A program made the position numbers and the translations under genes. From assembly GCA_013398275.1 (NCBI GenBank), contig VZSE01011604.1:573695-637694 (forward strand): a stretch of 64,000 bases of DNA. The letters run 5' to 3'. The notes under the pieces were generated by a model. It was not told the origin of the DNA, made no database searches, and saw only the letters and a list, made by a program, of their open reading frames with translations. Origin of the DNA: Promerops cafer (Eukaryota; Chordata; Aves; Passeriformes; Nectariniidae). Within the stretch, counting starts at the first letter, position 1, and each line of letters begins with the position of its first letter. Shown piece after piece: positions 23,951-35,816 of this stretch.

Positions 23951-26900
23951 GAAAATATTTGAGCATCATAAATGCTACACTACAAAGTCTCACCTGGTTT
24001 TGTCTTTGTTCTAGAAGTCCTATTTATGAAAAATATAGTCATACGTAGAACATACCATGTCCTTGTTTCCTGACTCCCACATTAAGCTAAATAGGCCTCC
24101 AGCTGACTTTTTTTCTTTTTTAAAGGTAATCCCTTTAGATGAGCACTGTTAGCTTCCCAGCATTGACCTACTGAAGATTCTCAAGCAACCTTGGTGGCTC
24201 AGTTTAAGGAAGTTTAAACTACATTGCTTGCACTATATATCTGGAACAGATAGAGGGGTTTATAGTAATAAAGATTTTTCTGATATCCTCATTCTGAATC
24301 TTTGTAAGCACAAAAACTTACTTTTTATTTTAGAAGGAAAAAATAAAGATGCTTGAAGACACAAAAGATGTATTACACTTGCAGTGTCCTGAAGCTGCAG
24401 TTTCTTATCACAAAAAGATTTATATCCCATGATCTCAAAGATGCATTGCTTTTTACAGATGCTATCACAGCCAGGGAGAAGGGAATGGTAAATGGTTTTC
24501 CACGTCTATAAAAGAGACATAACTGGTTTGCTAAGTATTTTTGTGTGCAAAGTAATGGATTATATTAATCACATCCATATTCAAGGTAGAAATTTAAGAG
24601 GGATTACACATAATATGTATCATCAACTGTAATTTATAATTTAGTGGTAGGACATAACTAGCATGAGCTTGTGTGTGTGCGTGTCAGTGTGTATGTGTTG
24701 ACACACACATATTCACACATGGATTTGGAAGCAAGAGGGTAAGGGAAAGAGGAAAATAACTAAGGCCTCCCTTCCAAGCTTTTTTATTCTATTCTCTAGG
24801 AAAATATTCACCTGCTCATTGCTCTCTGAAAACACTGAATCACTTTAACTGGAACGGAGTCTTGCAATATATTAACTACATGCTCAGCATCAACCCTCAT
24901 TCAGCCTTGAGAATGATATAGGGTTATTATGAAATTCTCCCTTTCAGCACTGTGCAATTTTTCTGTGATTAATTTTTTCCTGTAAACAGAATTTCCAAGT
25001 CTAAATGAGATATATTTTGACAGTAATAATATGATAATGACATCATGATTTTAAAGGGTTTAACCCTAAGTAGTCTTTACAAGAGCTTCCTTTGCAGAGG
25101 GAAAGGTTTTTCTGCAATTACTAGTGGAGCCTGCATAAAATTTGGGAGAGTGGCATACTGTCATTGAACTCTTAATTCTGATGCTGGCAGTTTTCTCAGC
25201 TTTTTGGGGAGTCAGACTTATCCATGGCTGTACTGCAGAAATTCATCTTAAAAGTGGTAAATAGCTAAGATCAAGACTGGGAGGCAAGAGAAGGACACAG
25301 TGCAGACATGCCAGACTCAATGTAAATGGAAAGGTGATTTTTGGTTAATATCACTATCCAGATGTCAGCAAGAGAGATGGGTCAGATAAGTGAACTGAGG
25401 TTTTAAACTACTTTGACAGCTAAAGTGTAGATGTCTCTGCAAGATAGAAATTCTGCTAAAACCTCAAAGTGTTTTACTAGGCTTAGAAGAAACCTTTCTG
25501 ACAAATAATTTCAGATACTTCCTTCTCAATTAGCTGCAAAGGTGTTTTGACTAGGTTTTGTTTGGTCAGCATGGGTTTGGTTTTTTATTTGCAACATTGA
25601 AGTAATTAGGGAATAGCCTTCATTATGTCAATGTTTAAGATGTTAGGTTTGATCATGATATCTTTGTGAGCCATCGGTATTATTGCTCACTACCTGATCA
25701 ATTCACAAGTGAAAAATACTTCTAGGAGGGGAAATGACAATGGAAGAAGAAAGGAAGATAGATGAAAGGTCAGGGATGTTCACCTTAGTATCTGAAAGTA
25801 GAGCTGTCCTACTGTCACTATAACTTCCAAGAAGATTTAAGAATAGAAAGAGATTTGGGATCCTTGGAAAAACACATAAACATTTCAGCTATGAGACTTC
25901 ATTCGTTCCACTTCCCTTCTATGACAAAATAGGTCTCTTCTGTGGTGTTAGTAGAAAAAAATACAACTATTCCCACCAATCGAGTAATGTTTACAGTCAT
26001 CTCAGGTTAAGGAAAACTGCCTCAAACTACTTTTAGAAAGTGAGATTTGTAGCACCTAGCTGAAATCTTCCAGAGAGGCTTGACTAGAATAATGCTTTTT
26101 CAGGCAGTACATCACATATTTCACATTTCTCACGTATTTCACAGTTTCACATTTCTCTCATACAGAGAAACACATTTTATACTAAAATACAAAGGATTAC
26201 TTTGAAAGTGGCTTGATTTAACTTTCGTAAGAAACTAAGCATAAAGCTTGCTGCTGCTAACTTTTCCTATTTTTTGTCTTCTCTTCCCCTCAGACCCTCA
26301 CTGGAGTTTCGTAAATTTATATGGCTATATATTTGTATTGTGCTTTGATGGGTGATTTTTTTCTCTTCCTCCATATATAGTCAGCTTTTGGACTAATAAA
26401 GCACAAATAGATATATAGAAGCTGTGAGTCAGAGCTTTGCCTAAGTACAGCTGAAAACCAATGTTCTCAAAAATGCAGAAAGAGAAACAGAGAAAATAAG
26501 ATTATGTTAAAAATGCTTTGTTTTAAAATAGCTCTTCTTTACGTTTCAGGAGACTGGAATGGGGGAGTATTTATTACTTACTTTCTTTACAGAAGTATAA
26601 TTTCTATTTCTATAGAGACAGCAAGGACCTGTGGAAGATGAGATAAGCAAGTGACATTTAAAAATAAGGAAGGAATTTGAATGAAGGGAAAAAAAATTAC
26701 AAATAATAGGGAATTAGCCTTTTAAAACAGTTTGACTTACTAAGACGAGAATATAAAATACATTGGAGCAAATGTCAAAAACTTAGCTGAACAAAAGATA
26801 TCATATGTGAGCTTGATAGTACGATCCTCTCAGTTGTTAAAATCCCTCTTAGGAACAATATCATACTTTATGTAGTGATACAGCCAAGTGAGAAGCAATC

Positions 26901-28261
26901 AAACTTACAATATCGGTGTAAAAAGATGATTAATCTGTGTCTAAAGTTTGTGATCTATTTCTAAAAGGAGATTTGAAACATACATTCCTGATAGTAATAT
27001 TGTTGCTTCAGATTAGAGATTTACAAACTGTGTTTAACAAAGTTACACAATGAAAAGCAACAGAATGTTGTTTGCATCTATCATACTCCATGTCGTGCTA
27101 CTGAATTATCCCTGTACTATCACAGTATGAAAGCTATTGTTTTAATTATTAATTATTGATCACATTAACAGCTTCTGCTTACTGAAATAAATCTCTAATA
27201 TAGTATAAGCTTAAAAAGTGGTTGTCTTGAGAGGTTTCCTTTCCCAATTTTATTGCATTTACAACCTTTGCCTCTGTCAGAGATCAGACACACTACTTAC
27301 ACCTTCCACTTTGAATATAAATAATATCCAATCATAAAACAAAAATTATGGATTTCTTTCTATTATTGAGATCCTTATACAGCTACATCTAAAATTAGTC
27401 TTGTTCTGAGGTTGCTGGTTTTGTTTGGATTGTTTTTTCTGTTGTGTGTTTGTTTGTCGATTTTTTGGGGTTTATCTTTGCGGTTTTTTTGGGGGGAGGG
27501 TAATGGGGTAGGATAGTTTTTGCAAAATTGTATCATTATTACTTACTGAAATAAACTGGACTGTAGAGTTATTATATACTCCAACATTCAGTTTACAGGA
27601 ATAGCATCCATACAATATAATTCTGCTTTTGCAGATACAAATACTTGCAAGTGTACTTTGTCCCAGACACAAAAGTCATCCAAGGGACCAACCAGAGGTT
27701 TGAGTTAAGCACATACATTATATTTCCCATGCTGTATACATACATATAGAAGATACCTAGATACAATTTTAGAAACAAACTTAGATACAATTTTATACAA
27801 AATGTTTTGATTTGAACTGTGACTTTATACTCTTAGTACCATGTGTTTACTGAGAAAATGCTACCATGTGTCATAAAAAGGTTGCAAAAACATTTTCATG
27901 TTAAAATGGGATTTTCATGCTCATACCCTACTGAAACATTCCATTTTTTTAGTTAAATTTATGCATTGCTTGAAGGAAATAAAGGAAAGTTGGTTGAGAT
28001 GCTGTATATTTAATAAGGATAAAAAAAAAACATGTTCTCTAGGCATGCCATGCAATAACCATAAATTCAGGAGTGGAGCTTTTAGTACCTTTGACCCCAG
28101 GTTACCTGAAGAAACTGATGTTTAGAGATTAGATAGCTTTTGGGCTTTTTGAAAATTTTATTTTTAATCATGTCATGGGAGTGCACAGTTGATTATGCAT
28201 ACTGATTAATTGCATTGACTAATTTATTTAAAACATAATCAAGAATTATGTTTTAATACTT
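23951..28261. other. AT-rich unique intergenic sequence
   Basis: No gene or repeat family is supported. An imperfect GT/CA tract lies at 24669-24718 and a T/G-rich stretch at 27419-27497. Tandem tttcacattt-like motifs occur at 26117-26157. Confidence 0.55.
24669..24718. repeat. Imperfect GT then CA microsatellite
   Basis: gtgtgtgtgcgtgtcagtgt leads into tatgtgttgacacacacata, so a GT-rich half is followed by an AC-rich half. The inversion gives partial fold-back potential. It is an ordinary eroded dinucleotide repeat. Confidence 0.7.
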
Positions 28262-28420
28262 TAGGTTCAGCCCTTGGAAATTTCCTTCCAGGGATGTTCC
28301 CCACACCTGGCACAGTGCCGGTGTTCTAAGAGCTAGCCTGGGCTCCGGTGGCTGCATCAGATGATCCCATGAAGATCAGGAAATGTGTGACTAACCACAG
28401 CTAATACAAAGGAGACAACG
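28262..28420 (+). mobile_element. ERV fragment: 3' end of an LTR plus internal leader
   Basis: The sequence taggttcagcccttggaaat, then ttccttccagggatgttccccaca, ends with CA at 28305. It matches, base for base with gaps, the 3' end of the minus-strand LTR at 33404. After a two-base gap comes TGG at 28308 (primer-binding-site position) and a leader containing gagctagcctgggctccggt, again shared with the copy at 33325-33403. So this is a 5' LTR-leader junction of the same family in the opposite orientation. Upstream the LTR is truncated. Family membership (ERVL-like is my guess) is not decided. Confidence 0.7.
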
Positions 28421-29699
28421 TGTTCCCAATACAAAGGGGACCAAAACAGCTCTGACAGTTGAGTGGATCAACAGGTAGTACAAATATTTCTCCCTGAGTT
28501 CATTAAAACAGTGTCAATATCTCTCTGAGTTACCAAGACCAGCATGAGAGGAAGAATATATTCCTTTCTGGTGAAAGAGGACACCCAGAATTGTGGTGAT
28601 GAGCGTATTCTATGATACAGTAGTGAGAGTCACATTTGCACCGTGGTTGAACTCTCTATTGCAATTGATGTCATTTTCTATGTGTAATTTAAATTTATAT
28701 TGTATTTTCGTAAGTGTTAAAAACAGAAATTCTGGGTGACATCAACATTCTTCAGAGAGGTAAATCTCATATTAAGCATCATACTCTGCATTTCTGAAAT
28801 ACTTAAACAGCCTGGTTAGAGGGCTCTGACACTAGGTTAAACAGTCTCAGGTCTCTTACTCTTCCGTTACGTGAAAGGCTGTCTAGTTCCTTAATCCATA
28901 AACACAGAAAACTACAGTGCAGTAATGGAGGCCACTGGGGTCAGAAAGTCTTCTGTCTCAGCCTTCATAAACCATAACTGATTTAAATATCTTGTCATTT
29001 TTATGTGATTGTGTAAAAGTCTCTTAGTAGACTTTTTTTTTTGTCTCGATAAAGTGTTGCATATCCTAGACACAGATTGTTTGTGAAAGGCTTTGGTATG
29101 AAAAAGTTGAGTTTACATTCATAGAAGTATTTTGTTGATTGGATTACTTTGAATTAGAATTAATGTAACATACCAAAAATAAGCTATATTCTTTTAACTT
29201 GTCTCATTTGATTTCTACATTGTACTAAGTTCTGTTCCATTTTTATATAGTTATTTTCCGTAATTTCACTTCTAATTATGTAATATTAGCTTTGCATATT
29301 TCTCTAATTTCTAAAGTAAGAAAAGCAACGTAATTAAGTTATAGCTCCCTATAATAAATCAATCAACACACATACCACAGGAGTTTTAATACATTTTAGT
29401 CAGATGAATGCTGTGACTTTTGAAAGTGTGTATGTACAACTTATTCTACTCACAGGTATTATGTGTTGTACACCCATATTACGTGTGATAAAAAAGTCTT
29501 ACCCAAAAAATGATGATGTCTTGGTCTTTGGGTCTACTTTCTATACTGTGATTACTGAAAGCCTGAAAAATATTTTGCCTGGGGAATGTTACTCACAATA
29601 GTACAAGACAAATTATCCAAAATTTAAATCCAAAAAGCAAATGCAATCAATGACTTCTGCATTTTGCTTAAAGAGACAGAAAGAAATGGGATGGTGCAT
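28421..29699. other. Unique sequence, possibly with more ERV leader at its start
   Basis: The first 150-200 bases could still be ERV internal sequence, but I cannot align them to the second copy, whose leader is shorter. The rest is AT-rich with no gene supported. A T-run lies at 29033-29042. Confidence 0.4.
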
Positions 29700-30004
29700 T
29701 GTTGCAGTAGCGAGCGACGCAGGGACCCCAGGCAGGTGCAGAGGAGTACTCTTTATTGCCAAAACCCCAGCCTTTTTAAGCAGTTAGCCAGTTATCAGCT
29801 TACATGGTTTTCAGGCACAACAAGCCCAAGTCAACCAACCATCATGTCCACCAAGATGTGGAGATGTGGCAGTCACGCAGCACATCTCTCTATCTCTCTA
29901 GTCTCTCTGCCCCTGAGCTGAGTCACTCTCCCATAGCTCCCCTCTACTTAGCCAGAGCCATGTTACAAGGCCTTCCCTTTATGAAGCCTGACCTATCAGT
30001 AACA
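29700..30004 (-). mobile_element. Class II-like ERV LTR (305 bp)
   Basis: On the minus strand the LTR starts TGTTACTGATAGG at 30004 and ends CTACTGCAACA at 29700, giving the standard TG...CA ends with TGTT/AACA symmetry. A TATA-like CTTAAAAAGG (29771-29780) is followed about 14 bases later by AATAAA (29752-29757). This short TATA-to-polyadenylation spacing is typical of alpha- and betaretrovirus-type LTRs with a short R region. It is preceded by a polypurine tract and an env tail, so it is the 3' LTR of a truncated provirus rather than a solo LTR. No matching 5' LTR is seen in the window. Confidence 0.88.
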
Positions 30005-30020
30005 ATTCCCCCTTCTTTGT
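30005..30020 (-). promoter_or_regulatory. Retroviral polypurine tract
   Basis: The plus strand reads attcccccttctttgt, i.e. AAAGAAGGGGGAAT on the minus strand, directly abutting the TG of the LTR. Such a tract primes plus-strand DNA synthesis in retroviruses, and its position fixes the LTR boundary. Confidence 0.85.
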
Positions 30021-30066
30021 TTATGTGCTGCACAGCTAAAACTGTCTGCACCGGTAAAGCCATTAT

Positions 30067-30265
30067 CTACTCAAGACTACTATTGATAATTCGTTGCACA
30101 CAAGCTAAAATACATGGGATACATATCACAATCATTAAGAACATACTGAGGATGACTGTGCCATATATTACTAAGTGTCTAAACCATGCCCCAAAGCCGA
30201 GGTTGTCAAGCCATGAAGACACCCCCCCCTTAAATCCCATTCCCGATTGTACACTAAACAACTGA
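30067..30265 (-). pseudogene. ERV env remnant (C-terminal transmembrane subunit)
   Basis: A minus-strand open frame of about 64 codons ends 46 bases before the polypurine tract, where an env gene should end. It shows a short ectodomain piece (SWLDNLGFGAWFRHL), a hydrophobic membrane anchor of roughly 20-24 residues (IYGTVILSMFLMIVICIPCI), and a short cytoplasmic tail with a CVQ-like end. This layout fits the C-terminus of a retroviral transmembrane envelope protein. Everything upstream (surface subunit, cleavage site, fusion peptide, pol, gag) is missing. A run of eight C on the plus strand at 30222-30229 probably shifts the frame at the truncation edge. It is not functional. Confidence 0.75.
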
Positions 30266-31203
30266 AAATAGGAAAGGTAAAGTTGGAAGAAAAATAGTAA
30301 GATTTTATATCAGGTTTTGGAAGAAAGAAATTAACTTGGAGAGAATGAATCAATGAAAAGCAGAAATTGCTGCAAAACTTCTTAATGCAATGAGTCAGGA
30401 AAGCTTAATTCATATTAAAAATAATTATTTTAATTTAGGGAATCAAGGCACAGAAAGGTCTTATTTTCCTGAGACTCAGGTCATAAAGAAATAAGCATAA
30501 TAACAGCTTTAAATGCAATTACTGTATCATTTTCCCACTGATGTTATGAGTTTACAGTTTATGCCCAATAAATATCAACCTTCAAGAAACTTAAGTTTAG
30601 GAAATTTAAGGGAAGGACTCAGTGTAATTATTACAAAAACTAGAATAATGTAGGTTAATTTTCCTGAACTGGGGGAGCAAGGAGTCTTACAACACTTGCT
30701 CCAGCACTCTGGTACTATGTGGTATTAGTGCAACTGGACTGAAGTTACTTTCTTCCCTGTAGATTTTCTTCCCAGCACAAGAATCAGAACAGCAGCTACT
30801 CTGAAAGACAAGAAAGGAAGTAGGATTTTTTAATATCAAATTACTGGTTTTGGCCAAGGTAACCATACAAAACTCAGATTTTTGGAAATTAAAAAGAATC
30901 TTGGCTGGGACATGCAGTAGAATAGAGGACTGATAGCCCAGAATGACTGAAAGGATGCTCAGAGATCCTAACAAAGCCAGTTGCGTGAGGACCATACAGG
31001 GGCCAGAAGATTTACACGTTAAAGGCCAGATAAGAGAAGGAAATGGAAGTTCAGAACTGATTGTAAAACAAATGTAAAATGGGAAGAATGTGTCTGCGTT
31101 GGAATACATGAAATGGAAGTCTCCCTGAGTCCCTCAGGGAGTGAGTGAAATGCAGGGATTGAGAGATATTAAAATACATTGTCACACAGGCATGAAATAG
31201 AAG
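30266..31203. other. Unassigned sequence upstream of an LTR candidate
   Basis: A 140-codon minus frame (30687-31109) is open but unrecognised and rich in Ser, Leu and Phe, as expected of the antisense of an A-rich sequence. On the plus strand it would lie just upstream of the LTR candidate, so this could be decayed ERV internal sequence. No domain can be named on either strand. Confidence 0.3.
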
Positions 31204-31811
31204 TGTAAGTTTTTTAGCATAGGCCCTAGAGCCCTAAAGCCCAGTTTAAAGTTCACTAACTTAGCTCCAGTCATAACAAAAACATAGCAGAACACTGCTT
31301 GCATTTCTAGATAGAACAAGGTAGAACTCTTTGCATGGATAGATAAGCTGTGTACATGGGTAGGCTGTGAAACTCCCTTCGTAGTTTTTTGTACTTTTGG
31401 AGTTGAGCTTGGATTGGTGTAGAGGGAATGTTTTAGAATTGTGTTCTTGGCTGGTTGAATGACTTACAAATATGGATATGAATATAGATTTATGATTTAT
31501 GATAAAAACCCTTGTATTGGATTGAGAGGGGATCAACAACCTCCATCTGCGAGAAGAACAAGAAAAAGAAGATCAGCAAGATCATCAATATCAACAATAT
31601 CTACAACAAGAACAACAAGAAAAGTGTGGGGTTGCTGCTGCTGGCACTCTGCCAGAGAACTGCTACTTCTGCTCCTTCAACTTGGGACTTGCCCAGAAAG
31701 CTTTAGAACTGACTTGATATTCTGAACTCTTTGCTTTCAAGACTGATGTGATTATGCAATAAGTAACTTTATAACAACTAACTGCTCCCAGACCCAAGAA
31801 AAATCCCAACA
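31204..31811 (+). mobile_element. Candidate LTR (about 600 bp)
   Basis: The segment begins TGTAAGTTTTTTAGC and ends AAATCCCAACA, so it has TG...CA ends. It contains a TATA-like gataaaaacc at 31501-31510, an AATAAG variant at 31758-31763, and an unusual tract rich in AAC, AAG and ATC triplets (31552-31624). Composition differs from the flanks. I see no primer-binding TGG after the 3' end and no clear target duplication, so it would be an old solo LTR. The call rests on architecture, not on a match. Confidence 0.4.
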
Positions 31812-33324
31812 TCTCTGCTTTTTGAAAAAAATGTCAGGACTATCGCATGAAATGCAGACTCTGTAGCTTTTTGAACCATTTCTAAGTCAATCCATAGCTT
31901 TGGGAAGATATTTTGTCTGTTGCAATACAGAGGAAATAAAATTTCAGGATATCCATCTTCAGCATCAAAGACAAACAGATATATTTGAAACTACTCAGCA
32001 AGACTTAAGAAAAAGATAGATTTTCCTTGTGTCACAGGCATTCCTCTCTATGTTCTCATTTTCCTAAAGAATAGAGTCTCATTCTTTACGTAAGTCTGAT
32101 GAATCCCTGAACTACTGTCAGATATTTTATGATAATAAACTTATTTTCTGAACTATCTTGTAACTATTTCCAGGAATTCCACAGCCAAATGGAATATTAT
32201 TGAACCATATGACACAGTAACATCTGCAGTGTTCTTTGTTTAGTTCTTCTTCAAAAAGAAAAAAAAAACAGACACACAGAATCATCTCTGAGTTTCCTAA
32301 ATTCCACATGTAGTAAAACCATGAATGCAGTACTAAGATTCAGCTTTTTTAGTCCTCAGCTTTCTGAAATGCTGATGCCCTAGATATCACTTCTGTTCTA
32401 TTTTATTGTGTCACTTTTTCTGTATGTGAGTATGGATTATTCGTCAGATCCAATTTGGTGTAACAAAAAACTCATCTTTGTGGAAAGAGTGTCAATCTCT
32501 CTGAATGAAATATATATAGGGAGAGTTTTTCTGATTTCAAGCTTACAGTTCCTCTTTGGAATTCCACTTACATCAGGGGGTTATAGTTTGTGTTTTGTTC
32601 TCTTGTTTTACTTTTGTCTTCCAGCTACATAATTGTTCAAAAGCCAGATGCATACTAATCTGCAGGAAAAGAAAATAAATGTCTATAAAACACAATATAT
32701 TGGAGTTTGTTTGAGAAGAAATGTAAACCAGAAGCACAAGATGAACAGATTTAACTTACTTCCCTGGTGGCTGGAAGTGAGCAAGAAGATTATCAAGGCA
32801 AGCAAATAACCTTCATATTTGCAAGCTATTCTAGACCTAAAAATAGATGGGGTGGACACATACTTTTTTTTCTCAGACAACTTAAGTGGAAGAGAAGACT
32901 TTCTCAGAGTTGTGATATGAAAGGGAAAAGGCATGTGTATTGCATTCCTGAGCGAAATGTATTTCTTCTGTACCTTCTGAATTTTGCAAGAGGTTTCCAC
33001 TTCCAGATATTTAGTAGCTCATAAGTTTGACAACTCCATAACTTTAGAATAACATGACATATTGTGTATTTTAAGTTTGTGGTTTACCATTAAATGTAGT
33101 ATCAGCACAGCTTAGAACCTTTCTAACCTACATTATTTCTACAACTTACACTACAGCTCCAGTGAGTAGATACTGCAACCTTGAGATTCTTATTGGTCTC
33201 TTCCTGAAATGATTCTTTATCCAGAAAGAAAAGGAACTTCAATAGAGAAAAGGAATCTGATCTGCCTTTATTTCTGTTATGAATCAAACCAGCAAATTTA
33301 TCAGAAATTTAATATATGAAAGAA
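31812..33324. other. AT-rich unique sequence
   Basis: Nothing coding or repeated is recognisable. Frames at 32408-32632 (plus), 32683-33000 (minus) and 32767-33024 (plus) overlap and have no motifs. Confidence 0.5.
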
Positions 33325-33403
33325 CACTATGACATCTGACACACCACCTGAGTCCTGGCTAGCTCCATGGGATGTTTCTGTCACACTCCAGCTGCGTGCC
33401 AGG
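33325..33403 (-). mobile_element. ERV internal leader adjoining 5' LTR
   Basis: Reading the minus strand away from the LTR end at 33404, two bases are followed by TGG and then GAGCTAGCCAGGACTCAGG and TGTCAGATG. The plus-strand fragment at 28306-28380 has the same blocks in the same order (GAGCTAGCCTGGGCTC, CATCAGATG). This is therefore the primer-binding and leader region of a provirus whose body has been lost. Similarity stops near 33325. Confidence 0.65.
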
Positions 33404-33979
33404 TGTGGGGAACGGCTGGAGGTAAAGATGCAGCCAGCTGAACCTTCTGTGGGTGCTTTTGGGATTTCTGCAGGCAGTGTCTGAGACAAGGTAGAAGAGG
33501 CGAGGAGGCTGTCAGTTTGAGGTTCCAGAGCAGGGTTTATTGAAGGGTCCAGAGATAAAAGGAACCCCTGCCAGCGAGGTCCAGGGACTGAACAATCCCT
33601 AACACCTCTGTGCAGGGGTTTATAAGGGGGGGGTAAAACTAGAGGGTGGATACAACTCACAAACCAATAGGATGACTCTAGGGGAGGTGAAAGGGGAAGG
33701 GTTTACAAAGTGGAGTCCAATAGGGAGTGGAAGGGAGGAGGAAGGGGTCACATCTACCAATGGAGCACCGAGGGTTACAGAAGATTCTGGAAAAAGGGGA
33801 GGGAATTGACAGGTAGGTAGGGAGGGAAGGGTCATTTTAACTGACAGAGAACATTCAGGAAAAATGGGTGGGGTTTACAATGACAAGCACGGAAAACAGA
33901 GAGGGTACACTTATGGGGAACAAACCACTGTAACTCAGGGGGGAATAGGAACATTCAATTGAAGAAACACAATACAACA
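33404..33979 (-). mobile_element. ERV 5' LTR
   Basis: The 3' end is defined by CCCCACA on the minus strand (plus tgtgggg at 33404). A TATAAA box lies at 33619-33624 and AATAAA at 33536-33541 on the minus strand, spaced about 80 bases, as in a standard U3-R-U5 arrangement. The U3 part (33650-33979) is purine-rich on the plus strand. The 5' edge at 33979 (TGTTGTATTGTG on the minus strand) is my best guess and could be off by tens of bases. The same LTR end occurs at 28262-28305. A 119-codon minus frame crosses the LTR, but I regard it as noise. Confidence 0.75.
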
Positions 33980-35776
33980 GACATCAGAGACAGTACTCAT
34001 CATCATACTATAGTGCTTGTAAGGGCTCAAAGTTCATCACAAAATGAATATTAAATATATTGTAAGTGATATCCTTAAATATATATATATATATAAACCT
34101 AAAAGGTTCTCTTTGGGATTATTTTAATCATTCTTAAGACACAGATATCATAAGAATAAGAATTGAACACTAACTTTGTAGAAATCTGGTAGAAAAATGT
34201 CACACTTGATTAGTTAGCTTAAGACGAACTTCGCTGAATGTGGAGACCTTGGAAAAATATATTGGAAAGAGGAAAGGAAGTCAGAAAAAAAAAAATGTTT
34301 AGCTTGTACTGTCCAGGGCTTCTGGTGTTTCTCTGAGTAATGATGAATATCATTTATGGGTAAGACCCAAGCTTTCTCAGCAGTCACAGATGTGTCCATA
34401 CCAGAGGCTAAGGGTGAAGTGGGGAAATACACATTGCTTTCTATGACTTACTGCTGTTCCTATAAGATGCATGATGAATGTAGGAAGCTTCTAAGGGTGA
34501 GACATTCATTCCTGGGTCTGTCTTTCAGCTTCTCTTTAAATCAGACATACTGGATCTTCACAGGGAGTTCAATGGATCACTAGATTTTGGAAGAAAGTTT
34601 CTCCAGAAGACCTTATTGCAATATGCTGTGTGGCCTTTTTCTGTCTTGTTCTTCCCATGCACAGGGCTTATCTAGAAGATTTATGTTGTGATGCTGCAAT
34701 TCTGGCAGATGATATTAGTGATTTAGGAAGGACCTGTTGGGGACATAAAAGCTCTTCACTCTTAAACTGAAAAATCAATACTGGTGCAACTCTACTGGGG
34801 ATTTCTGGATGATTTATTCTTACTAATTATCAGTGTTGCAGCCTCTATTTCCAGTTGCTTCCATGGTTGAGATTTCACCTAGTGTTTCCGCATATAGAAA
34901 AACATGACTAGTAGGAAAATAGCTAAATGTGATGGTTGTCTTCTTAGCATACAAAGGGCCTGAACAGCAAAGGTGGAAAGACAAAATGTGCGCACATAAT
35001 AAAGACAAACCAAAAACTAATTTAAAGGACAGAAAATTAATATTTAACACTTCTCTGATTCACTGTGACTATGTTCATATAGATGAACACTGCTCACTAT
35101 CAATCCATCTCACCTGATTTATAGGATATTAACTGGACGTATGTTGTCAAAAACCATAGACAAAATGAAAAACAAATCAATATTTCTTAAAATAAATGGC
35201 AGCAGAATTCAAATTGTTTAGAGAACAGTCATACAGCTAAGTACTTTCTGATTCAATTTACTGAATATTACGTCAAAAACTATGTGCATTTCCAAAATTA
35301 TGTTGGAAAGCTATAATTTAAAATAACATTTTTGTGGGGGTTAGTTTTTTTTGGTTGGTTGGTTGTGGTTTTTTTTTTTTTTTTTCCTTTTTAGTCCAGG
35401 GGCTGAAATCAAATAATTGGTGGAGGTTTTTGATTTAATTAATGTTACAATATGCAGTTCCTGGAACAAAAATGTTCACATTGAAATACCTTAATGTAAT
35501 AACTAAGATAAAAGCCTAGGAGTGCATATAATTTAATACTGAATTACATTTTTAAAAGACATCCTTATGTACTTTTCTTTTAAATGTCAATCTCTTAAAC
35601 AAATAAACAGATTATTCACGGTTTTCTGGGAAAAATCAGAGGTATCTTCCATTCTTTCTTGAAGACTGACTCAGTTGCATTTCCGAGTTACAGTTATAAT
35701 TGCACAAAGAACTGTGTGCTGAAGAGAAAAACTGCTGAGTTCACACAGTCTAAACCAAGCAGGCAAATTTGACTTT
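33980..35776. other. AT-rich unique sequence
   Basis: No gene or repeat family is supported. It contains an (AT)n tract at 34079-34095 and a T/G-rich tract with ttggttggttgg at 35345-35387. Confidence 0.55.
34079..34095. repeat. (AT)n microsatellite
   Basis: A 17-base alternating AT tract. Confidence 0.85.
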
Positions 35777-35816
35777 GGGGTAGTATTGACAAATTTGGGG
35801 TAGTATTGACAAATTT
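35777..35816 (+). repeat. Exact 20-bp tandem duplication
   Basis: ggggtagtattgacaaattt occurs twice head to tail (35777-35796 and 35797-35816) without mismatch. A partial third unit follows (gacaaagggtagta). The pair ends exactly where CR1 similarity begins, so it may have arisen by slippage at the insertion junction. Confidence 0.85.

Noticed and set aside
24669..24718. GT/CA tract as a regulatory hairpin
   Set aside because: It is an eroded dinucleotide repeat. The fold-back is a by-product of the GT and AC halves.
30687..31109. 140-codon minus frame as a possible secreted or membrane protein
   Set aside because: No signal peptide start, motif or splice structure. Its position next to an LTR candidate makes decayed ERV antisense a simpler explanation, and even that is unproven.
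31459..31725. Arg/Ser/Thr-rich plus frame (RRTRKRRSARSS) resembling an RS-domain protein
   Set aside because: The residues come from a low-complexity AAC/AAG/ATC tract. An alternate frame in the same tract gives Lys/Ile/Asn repeats. This is composition, not a protein signal.
33301..33660. 119-codon minus-strand frame with a Pro/Ser-rich sequence
   Set aside because: It lies almost entirely within the LTR and leader identified by TATA, AATAAA and homology to the 28.26 kb copy. It has no domain and is explained by LTR composition.
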